Shown here: in pieces, positions 58,041-64,000 of the stretch
How positions within the stretch are numbered: position 1 is the stretch's first letter
Layout of the letters: each line of letters opens with the position of its first letter
Assembly (NCBI GenBank): GCA_023391375.1
Contig: JAEWBB010000013.1
Location: 1-64,000, forward strand
Length of the DNA: 64,000 nucleotides
Direction: 5' to 3'
DNA from: Pseudomonadota bacterium
GTDB lineage: Bacteria; Pseudomonadota; Alphaproteobacteria; Sphingomonadales; Sphingomonadaceae
The notes under the pieces: generated by a model
Database searches by the model: none
What the model was told of the DNA's origin: nothing
The model's input: only the letters and a program-made list of their open reading frames with translations
Translations under genes and position numbers: made by a program

Positions 58041-59045
58041 ATGCGCTTTTTCTCCGACAATGCCGCGCCCGCCTGCCCGCAGGTGATGGACGCCCTCGTC
58101 AAGGCCAACCGGCTCGACACCGCCTATGACGGCGACGAATGGTCGAAGCGGCTGGACGGCGCTTTTTCCGACCTGTTCGGCCGCCCGGTCGAAACGCTGT
58201 GGGTGACCACCGGCACCGCCGCCAACTGCCTTGCGCTCGCCGCGCTGTGCGCGCCCGACGGTGCCATCGTCTGCCATAAGGACGCGCATATCGAGAATGA
58301 CGAGGCGGGCGCGCCGGGCTTCTTCACCCACGGCGCCAAGCTGATGCTGGTCGACGGCGTCGGTGCCAAGGTGTCGCCCGCCGCGCTGGCCGCCGCCTGC
58401 GACCGGGTCCGCCTCGACGTCCACCAGGTTCAGCCGAGCGCGCTCAGCATCACCAACGCCACCGAATATGGCCTGAGCTACACGCCGGACGAACTCGCCG
58501 CGCTGGGCGACGAGGCGAAGCGCCGCGGGCTCGGTTTCCACGTCGACGGCGCGCGCTTCGCCAACGCCGTCGCTTTCACCGGCGCCGACGTTGCCGACCT
58601 GACCTGGCGCGCCGGGGTCGACGCGCTGTCGTTCGGATTCGTCAAGAACGGCGGGATGAGTGCGGAAGCGCTGGTGTTCTTCCGTCAAGGCCTGCGCGAC
58701 CAGGTCGCCCGCCGCCGCAAGCGGGCCGGCCATTTGCTCAGCAAGGGCCGTTACCTCGCCGCTCAGATCCTCGCGATGCTAGACGGCGACCTGTGGCGGG
58801 CCAACGGCGCCGCCGCCAACCGCGCCGCGGCCGCGCTGGCCGACGCCTGCGGTCCGGAACGGCTGGTGCTGCCGGTCGAGGCCAACGAGCTGTTCGTGCG
58901 CATGACCGCCGAAGAGGCGGCCGCGATCCGCGCGCAGGGCTTCGACTTCTACGACTGGTCGCCGGGCGAAGTGAGGCTGGTCACAAGCTGGGATCAGGAC
59001 ATGGCGGCGGTCGACAAGCTGGCCGCCGCGATCCGCGCGCTATGA
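58041..59045 (+). CDS. Threonine aldolase family PLP enzyme
   Basis: A 334-residue pyridoxal-phosphate enzyme of the low-specificity L-threonine aldolase / beta-eliminating lyase family, cleaving threonine or allo-threonine to glycine and acetaldehyde. FFSDNAAPACPQVMDAL is the family start, followed by VTTGTAANCLAL, a substrate/PLP His in HIENDEAGA, the Asp in FHVDGARFANA and the Schiff-base lysine in SFGFVKNGG. The ATG at 58041 is preferred over an upstream in-frame ATG at 58005. An EamA transporter gene overlaps its end by 4 nt. Confidence 0.9.
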   Translation: MRFFSDNAAPACPQVMDALVKANRLDTAYDGDEWSKRLDGAFSDLFGRPVETLWVTTGTAANCLALAALCAPDGAIVCHKDAHIENDEAGAPGFFTHGAKLMLVDGVGAKVSPAALAAACDRVRLDVHQVQPSALSITNATEYGLSYTPDELAALGDEAKRRGLGFHVDGARFANAVAFTGADVADLTWRAGVDALSFGFVKNGGMSAEALVFFRQGLRDQVARRRKRAGHLLSKGRYLAAQILAMLDGDLWRANGAAANRAAAALADACGPERLVLPVEANELFVRMTAEEAAAIRAQGFDFYDWSPGEVRLVTSWDQDMAAVDKLAAAIRAL

Positions 59046-59995
59046 GCCGCACGGCGCACGAAGCGCCGATCGACGCGTCGGTCCTCGTCCCCTTCACCAT
59101 CTTCACCATCGTGTGGAGTTCGACCTGGATCGTCATCCGCGACCAGCTGGGCGTGGTCGCCCCGCAATGGTCGGTCGCCTACCGCTTCCTCCTCGCCGCC
59201 GCGGGCATGGCAGTCGTCGCGAAGTTGCAGGGCCATTCGCTGCGGCCGACGCGCGCGCTGCTCATCCCTGCCGCGGTGATCGGGCTCAGCCAGTTCTCGA
59301 TGAACTTCAACAGTGTCTACCTCGCCGAGCGGTTCATCACCTCGGGCGTGGTGGCGACGGTGTTCGCGCTGCTGCTGATCCCCAACAGCCTGATGGCCTG
59401 GGCCTTCCTCGGCCAGAAGCCGAACCGCCGTTTCTTCATCGCCGCGCTGGTTGCCGCCAGCGGGATCGCCCTGCTGTTCGTCCACGAACTGCGCGCCGCG
59501 CCGCCGGCCGACACGCGCGGCGTCCTGACCGGCCTGTTCTTCACCTTCACCGGGCTGATGGGCGCGTCGATCGCCAACGTCTACCAGGCCGGCGAGCGGT
59601 CCAAGGCCCACCCCCTGCCCGTCCTGCTGACCTGGTCGATGGCCCTCGGCGCAGCGGTCGATGTCGTGCTGGCACTCGGCGTCGCGGGTGCACCGACGTT
59701 CGACCCGCGCCCGGGCTATTGGCTCGGCCTGCTCTACCTTGCGCTCGCCGCCTCGGTGCTGTGCTTCAGCCTCTATTTCCCGGTGGTCCGCAAGATCGGG
59801 CCGGGCCGCGCCGCCTATTCCAGCGTCATCGTCCCGTTCATCGCCATGACCCTGTCGACCCTGTTCGAAGGCTATCGCTGGAACCCGGTGGCGATCGCCG
59901 GCGGGGTGCTAGCCATCGGCGGAATGATGCTGGCGCTCGGCGGACGGCGGAAGAAGGGCGAGCCTGAACTTGTAGCGGGGCCCGACGCTGCCTAG
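59042..59995 (+). CDS. EamA/DMT-family transporter
   Basis: A 317-residue inner-membrane transporter with ten predicted helices in two EamA repeats. The N-terminal TIVWSSTWIVIRDQLGVVAP and AYRFLLAAAGMAVVAK are typical; the second repeat begins near GVLTGLFFTFTGLMGASIAN. Substrate unknown. It is coupled by a 4-nt overlap to the threonine aldolase gene, so export of an amino acid such as threonine is a reasonable guess, not shown. Confidence 0.88.
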   Translation: MSRTAHEAPIDASVLVPFTIFTIVWSSTWIVIRDQLGVVAPQWSVAYRFLLAAAGMAVVAKLQGHSLRPTRALLIPAAVIGLSQFSMNFNSVYLAERFITSGVVATVFALLLIPNSLMAWAFLGQKPNRRFFIAALVAASGIALLFVHELRAAPPADTRGVLTGLFFTFTGLMGASIANVYQAGERSKAHPLPVLLTWSMALGAAVDVVLALGVAGAPTFDPRPGYWLGLLYLALAASVLCFSLYFPVVRKIGPGRAAYSSVIVPFIAMTLSTLFEGYRWNPVAIAGGVLAIGGMMLALGGRRKKGEPELVAGPDAA

Positions 59996-60005
59996 GTCGG
60001 TGGCC

Positions 60006-62603
60006 ATGGACGCACGCACCAACCCCGAAGCCCCGCCTTCCCCCGAACATGTCGCCATCCACCGCAAGGACTACCGCGCCCCCGACTGGTGGGTGCGCGA
60101 GGTGGCGCTCGACGTCGACCTCGATCCGGCAAAGACCCGCGTCCGCGCCGCGCTGAAGGTCGAGCGCAATGGCGACCATGACCGGCCGGTGCGGCTCGCC
60201 GGCGACGGGCTGACCCCTCTCGCCGTCCGCGTCGACGGCGGGGAGGCGCCATGGGCGATGCAGAACAGCGACCTGTTCATCGAGGTGGCCGCTTCGTCCG
60301 CCACGATCGAGACCGAGGTCGAGATTTCGCCCGAGAATAATTCGCACCTGATGGGGCTCTACGCCTCGGGCGGCCTGCTGTGCACCCAGTGCGAGAGCGA
60401 GGGTTTTCGCCGCATCACCTTCCACCCCGACCGGCCGGACGTGCTGGGCACCTACAAGGTGCGGATGAAGGCGGACAAGGCGCGCTATCCGGTGCTGCTG
60501 GCCAACGGCAACCTCGTGGCCAGCGGCGACAATGACGACGGCAGCCACTGGGCCGAATGGCACGACCCATTCCCCAAGCCGTCCTACCTGTTCGCGATGG
60601 TCGCCGGCGACCTCGCCTGCAACCGCGATACGTTCACAACCATGAGCGGCCGCGAGGTCGAGCTGGGCATCTGGGTGCGTGAAAAAGACCTGCCGCGCAC
60701 CGCGCACGCGATGGCCAGCCTGAAGCAGGCGATGGCGTGGGACGAACAGACCTACGGCCGCGAATATGACCTCGACCTGTTCAACATCGTCGCGGTCGAC
60801 GATTTCAACTTCGGCGCGATGGAGAACAAGGGCCTCAACGTTTTCAACTCGCGCTACATCCTGGCCGACACCGAGACCGCGACCGACGCCGATTTCGACA
60901 ATATCGCCGGGGTCGTCGCGCACGAATATTTCCACAACTGGTCGGGCAACCGCGTCACCTGCCGCGACTGGTTCCAGCTGAGCCTCAAGGAAGGCTTCAC
61001 CGTCTTTCGCGACCAGAGCTTTTCCGCCGACATCGGCAGCGAGGCGGTCAAGCGGATCGACGATGTCCGCCTGCTCCGCGCCGCGCAATTCCCGGAGGAC
61101 AGCGGCCCGCTGGCCCACCCGGTGCGCCCCGACAGCTATATCGAGATCACCAACTTCTACACCGCGACCGTCTACAACAAGGGCGCCGAAGTCATTCGCA
61201 TGATGAAGGCGATCCTCGGCGCGGACGGCTTCCGCAAGGGTTCGGATCTCTACTTCGACCGGCACGACGGCGAAGCGGCGACCTGCGACGATTTCGTCGC
61301 CGCGATGCAGGACGCGACCGGCACCGACCTGACCGATTTCAAGCGCTGGTACGAAACCGCGGGCACGCCGCACGTGGAGGCGCGGCTGGAGCATGACGGG
61401 GCGAGCGGAACGGCGACGCTGCACCTCAGGCAGCACACGCCCGACACGCCGGGCCAGACGAACAAGCCGGCGCTGGTCCTGCCGCTACGCACCGCCCTGT
61501 TCGGCCGCGACAGCGGCGAGCGGCTGAGCGAAGAGCGGCTGATCCTTTTCGACAAGGCCGAGGACAGCGTGACGTTCGACAACGTCACCGAAGCCCCGCT
61601 GCTCTCGATCAACCGCGGCTTTTCCGCCCCGGTGGTGGTAGAGGCGGCGCGCGCCGCGGGCGAGCTCGAACGACTGGCCGAAATCGACGACGATCCCTTC
61701 GCCCGTTTCGAGGCGGGCCAGGACATGATGATGCGCGCGCTGCTGGCCGGCGCGAAGGGCGAGGCGATGGACCTCGATCCCGTCGTCGCCGCGATGGGCG
61801 CGACCCTGCGCTCCAACGCGCTCGACCCGGCGTTCAAGGCCGAGGCGCTGATGGTGCCGGGCGAAGGCATCATCGCCGAGCGGCTGCCGAAAGCCGACCC
61901 CATGGCGATCCACGCCGCGCGCGATGCGCTGCGGGCCGCCGCCGGGACCGCGCTGGCCGACGAGCTGGTCGCGGCGCATGCCGACGTCACGCCGGGCGAC
62001 GACCTGTCGAGCGAAGCGAAGGGGCGGCGCAAGCTGCGCACGGTCGCGCTCGGCCTGCTCGCCGCCGCCGACAAGCCGCGTGCGGCGTCGCTGGCCAAGG
62101 CGCAGTACGACGCCGCCGACAACATGACCGACCGGCAGGGGGCATTGGGCGCGCTGGCGATCATCGGCGGCGCGGACGCCGAGGCGGCCTTCGCCGACTT
62201 CTACGACCGCTTCCAGGGCGACACGCTGGTGATCGACAAGTGGTTCGCGCTGCAGGCGACCGCGACCCGCGACGATACGCTCGACCGGGTCGAGGCGCTG
62301 CTCGGCCATGCCGATTTCACTTATACCAACCCCAACCGCCTGCGCTCGGTCGCGGCGTTCGCCGGCAACCCCTACGTCCTCCATTCGGAAGGCGGCCGCG
62401 GCTACCGGCTGCTCGGCAAGCTGGTCACCGAGGCCGACAGGCTCAACCCGCAAGTCGCGGCGCGCATGGTCCCGCCACTCGGCCGCTGGCGCCGGCTGGT
62501 CGAGCCCTATGCGTCGGGCATGAAGGCCGAACTGGAACGCATCCTCGCCACCCCCGGCCTCAGCAAGGACGTATTCGAACAGGTGTCGAAGAGTCTTGCT
62601 TGA
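60006..62603 (+). CDS. pepN: Aminopeptidase N (M1 family)
   Basis: An 865-residue zinc aminopeptidase of the bacterial PepN type. The exopeptidase motif is GAMEN (in NFGAMENKGLN), the zinc site HEYFH at residues 306-310 with the third ligand Glu329 (LKEGFTVF). YNKGAEVIRM provides the catalytic Tyr region. N-terminal beta domain, catalytic domain and the long C-terminal helical domain are all present. No signal peptide, so cytosolic. The ATG at 60006 is used; a GTG at 60000 is possible. Separate from the upstream transporter by 10 nt. Confidence 0.96.
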   Translation: MDARTNPEAPPSPEHVAIHRKDYRAPDWWVREVALDVDLDPAKTRVRAALKVERNGDHDRPVRLAGDGLTPLAVRVDGGEAPWAMQNSDLFIEVAASSATIETEVEISPENNSHLMGLYASGGLLCTQCESEGFRRITFHPDRPDVLGTYKVRMKADKARYPVLLANGNLVASGDNDDGSHWAEWHDPFPKPSYLFAMVAGDLACNRDTFTTMSGREVELGIWVREKDLPRTAHAMASLKQAMAWDEQTYGREYDLDLFNIVAVDDFNFGAMENKGLNVFNSRYILADTETATDADFDNIAGVVAHEYFHNWSGNRVTCRDWFQLSLKEGFTVFRDQSFSADIGSEAVKRIDDVRLLRAAQFPEDSGPLAHPVRPDSYIEITNFYTATVYNKGAEVIRMMKAILGADGFRKGSDLYFDRHDGEAATCDDFVAAMQDATGTDLTDFKRWYETAGTPHVEARLEHDGASGTATLHLRQHTPDTPGQTNKPALVLPLRTALFGRDSGERLSEERLILFDKAEDSVTFDNVTEAPLLSINRGFSAPVVVEAARAAGELERLAEIDDDPFARFEAGQDMMMRALLAGAKGEAMDLDPVVAAMGATLRSNALDPAFKAEALMVPGEGIIAERLPKADPMAIHAARDALRAAAGTALADELVAAHADVTPGDDLSSEAKGRRKLRTVALGLLAAADKPRAASLAKAQYDAADNMTDRQGALGALAIIGGADAEAAFADFYDRFQGDTLVIDKWFALQATATRDDTLDRVEALLGHADFTYTNPNRLRSVAAFAGNPYVLHSEGGRGYRLLGKLVTEADRLNPQVAARMVPPLGRWRRLVEPYASGMKAELERILATPGLSKDVFEQVSKSLA

Positions 62604-62607
62604 TCGT

Positions 62608-62635
62608 CAGCTAAGGGTGGGAAGCGGATGTTCCG
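62608..62635 (+). repeat. Imperfect direct repeat, copy 1
   Basis: CAGCTAAGGGTGGGAAGCGG plus ~8 further bases; a related copy lies ~191 bp on. It starts 4 nt after the pepN stop. Confidence 0.5.
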
Positions 62636-62798
62636 CGTGTAAGCTTATACTGGCATTGCAGGATGTCGGTCACAGCGCGCTGGGACTGCGGTACGGGAGG
62701 CGATCTGTGAATTTAAATCCGATCGGTATTTTGCTTGCCGCAGTGTGTATGCCGATATTTGATGCGCAAGCTATGATGGGGATGGCGGTTCATCGATC

Positions 62799-62826
62799 CA
62801 GCTAAGAGTCGGAATCGGACTTTCTG
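62799..62826 (+). repeat. Imperfect direct repeat, copy 2
   Basis: CAGCTAAGAGTCGGAATCGG plus ~8 bases, the partner of 62608-62635 with about 75% identity by eye. It brackets a ~160-bp lower-G+C stretch that encodes only a weak 32-codon frame (62707-62805). Confidence 0.5.
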
Positions 62827-62844
62827 GTCATCTTCAAACAGCTC

Positions 62845-63027
62845 ATGACTCAGCGTCCCTTCACTGCAAGGTACAAGTGGCTTTTCTGCTTGAGCATTCT
62901 GCTAGTTGCAGCTTCGATAACGCAATCTGACCTCTTGTTGACAATATTCATCCTAGGTCTCTTAGCGTACACCCTACATGTTGGTCTCTTAGTCTGGGAC
63001 CGGATTGTTCGCGGGAAGCCGGTCTAG
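62845..63027 (+). CDS. Small two-helix membrane protein in lower-G+C patch
   Basis: A 60-residue frame with two hydrophobic segments (WLFCLSILLVAASI and LLTIFILGLLAYTLHVGLLV) and a basic tail DRIVRGKPV. No family recognised. The base composition is clearly lower in G+C than neighbouring genes, suggesting acquisition or relaxed selection. No convincing Shine-Dalgarno precedes the ATG. It could be real or a remnant. Confidence 0.4.
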   Translation: MTQRPFTARYKWLFCLSILLVAASITQSDLLLTIFILGLLAYTLHVGLLVWDRIVRGKPV

Positions 63028-63120
63028 CCATTCACAATGTTGTCGCGCTCTGAGCAGGCGCGGTCCGAGGTCACCGAGAAGCTGAGGCTTCGCAGTGTCC
63101 GCCTTGGGTCGTAATCAGAC

Positions 63121-63708
63121 CTATCCGCCGATCCAGCCGGCGACCTGGGTCGCGACCTGGTTGGCGGCGGCGTTGAGTGCCGGGCCGACCGTGTTGGCGG
63201 TGCCGTCGGCCCGGACTTTCGCCTCGAACCGGCGGGTTTCGACGCGGGTGCCGCCGGCGGTCGACAGCGCGCCGTCGTAGCGCACGACCACGGCCTGTTC
63301 CTGTGCATCGAAGCCGAAGCGGCTCAGCGTGCCGGTCAGCTTGAGGCCGGGATCGAGGCTCGCCTGCTTCGGATCGAGGACGACGCGGTTGGTGGTTCGC
63401 ATCACTGTTTCCTGGACCAGGTCTTGGAACAGCCGGTCGGGGCTTTCGACCCACTGCAAATCCTTGATGTAGGCGATCGCGGTCGGGCCGGCTTGGGCCG
63501 GGACGCGGGTCGTCGCCAGTTCCTTGGGCACCACCGGCACGTCGATGGTGATCGCCTGCCCGGCCTCGGCGCTGCGCACCGTCTGCGCGCTGGGCGGGGC
63601 GGACGAGGTCAGGGTTAGCAGCGTCGGCGGCACCTTCTTCCCGCCGCCGAGGCAGGCGGTGAGGGCCAGCGCGCCGAGCGCAATCGTGACGAGGCGGGTG
63701 ATACGCAT
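63121..63708 (-). CDS. ABC-type transport auxiliary lipoprotein of an MCE/Mla-like system
   Basis: A 195-residue lipoprotein (lipobox LTAC, Cys19) of the ABC-type transport auxiliary family (PqiC/YmbA-like). VPPTLLTLTSSAPPS is the family start, then ITIDVPVVPKELATTRVPAQ and IAYIKDLQWVESPDRLFQDL, which are typical. It works at the outer membrane with an MCE protein and an ABC transporter in lipid trafficking. It overlaps the upstream MCE gene stop by 3 nt, confirming the operon. Confidence 0.88.
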   Translation of the reverse strand: MRITRLVTIALGALALTACLGGGKKVPPTLLTLTSSAPPSAQTVRSAEAGQAITIDVPVVPKELATTRVPAQAGPTAIAYIKDLQWVESPDRLFQDLVQETVMRTTNRVVLDPKQASLDPGLKLTGTLSRFGFDAQEQAVVVRYDGALSTAGGTRVETRRFEAKVRADGTANTVGPALNAAANQVATQVAGWIGG

Positions 63709-64000
63709 CAGCGGGCCTTTCCGGGCTTGTAGTCGGGCAGCTTCTCGGGGCCGATCGCGCCCTTGATCCCATCGTTGTTCAACCGGTCGCTGAAGCCCTT
63801 GAGGCTTTCGCTCAGCTCGCGCAGGTCGCGGACCAGCTTGTTGGCCTCGGGAAGCGTCGACTTGGAGAAGTTCTGGATACCCGGCCGCGCATCGGCGATC
63901 GCGGCGTCCATGTTGTCGGCGGCCGACTGGACCGAGGCGATCGCCTTTTGCAGGTCCTGCATCGCTGGCTGGGCATTGTCCTTCAGGATGACGTTGGTGG
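63708..64000 (-). CDS. MCE/MlaD-family protein, C-terminal part (runs off window)
   Basis: The C-terminal ~97 residues of an MCE-domain protein, cut by the window edge. What is visible is the helical/coiled-coil tail usual after the MCE domain: AMQDLQKAIASVQSAADNMD and ANKLVRDLRELSESLKGFSD, then a polar end PEKLPDYKPGKAR. The MCE domain itself is outside. The gene context (auxiliary lipoprotein immediately downstream, 3-nt overlap) is the main support for the assignment. Confidence 0.75.
   Translation of the reverse strand, partial: TNVILKDNAQPAMQDLQKAIASVQSAADNMDAAIADARPGIQNFSKSTLPEANKLVRDLRELSESLKGFSDRLNNDGIKGAIGPEKLPDYKPGKAR

Noticed and set aside
62707..62805. A 32-codon GTG-started frame with a hydrophobic start.
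   Set aside because: No ribosome site and it ends inside the repeat; too weak to call a gene.

Overview
The window looks like a chromosomal segment of a high-G+C alphaproteobacterium, most likely a sphingomonad (Sphingomonas/Sphingomicrobium type). This rests on the protein content: UrcA, DUF2171 and DUF3617 lipoproteins, a TIGR02117-like protein and an alphaproteobacterial-style yajC-secD-secF-bamD-recN-ligA run. The assignment is inference from recognised families, not a database match. Gene density is very high, with many 4-bp ATGA/GTGA start-stop overlaps. There is no rRNA, no CRISPR array and no complete mobile element.

Layout. 1-6.8 kb: 3' part of smc (minus), a DsbA-like lipoprotein and DciA (minus); divergent mutY-nudC, a membrane cytochrome c and a DUF1801 gene (plus); a convergent LOG-family gene. 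6.9-9.5 kb: sdhC-sdhD-sdhA (minus), closed by a UUCG-loop terminator and without sdhB. 9.7-15.3 kb (plus): two tandem soluble chemoreceptors with nearly identical signalling halves, an SDR, a subclass B3-type metallo-beta-lactamase, prmA and a small secreted protein. 15.4-24.8 kb (minus): a CarF/TMEM189-like lipid desaturase, ligA, DUF1697, dienelactone hydrolase, recN, bamD, secF, secD, yajC. 25 kb: tRNA-Pro(GGG). 25.9-32.4 kb (minus): a Thr-rich lipoprotein, hslU, a D-amino-acid-oxidase-like lipoprotein whose domain order appears circularly permuted, hslV, two small membrane proteins, an esterase with an apparent 1-nt defect at its start, and a holin/endolysin pair of the gene-transfer-agent type. 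32.7-39.6 kb: autotransporter esterase, L,D-transpeptidase, uvrB, a small HNH protein. 39.7-45.8 kb (plus): two lipoproteins, a diacylglycerol-kinase-family protein, and an nrdA-nrdB locus with three small membrane genes inside it and an NrdR-like box upstream. 45.9-47.4 kb: a lower-G+C AlbA_2/HATPase gene, probably acquired. 47.5-64 kb: assorted hydrolases, maiA, oligopeptidase B, aminopeptidase P, tRNA-Thr(GGT), threonine aldolase, an EamA transporter, pepN, a short lower-G+C patch with a repeat, and the end of an Mla/MCE lipid-transport operon.

Functional themes: protein export and outer-membrane assembly (YajC-SecDF, BamD, MCE/auxiliary lipoprotein), DNA repair and replication (SMC, DciA, MutY, LigA, RecN, UvrB, NrdAB), proteolysis (HslUV, PtrB, PepP, PepN) and respiration (Sdh, cytochrome c). 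The most unusual items are the permuted oxidase between hslV and hslU, the detached GTA-type lysis cassette, the tandem chemoreceptors, the CarF-like desaturase, the missing sdhB, and the intrinsic terminator that abuts the L,D-transpeptidase start codon.
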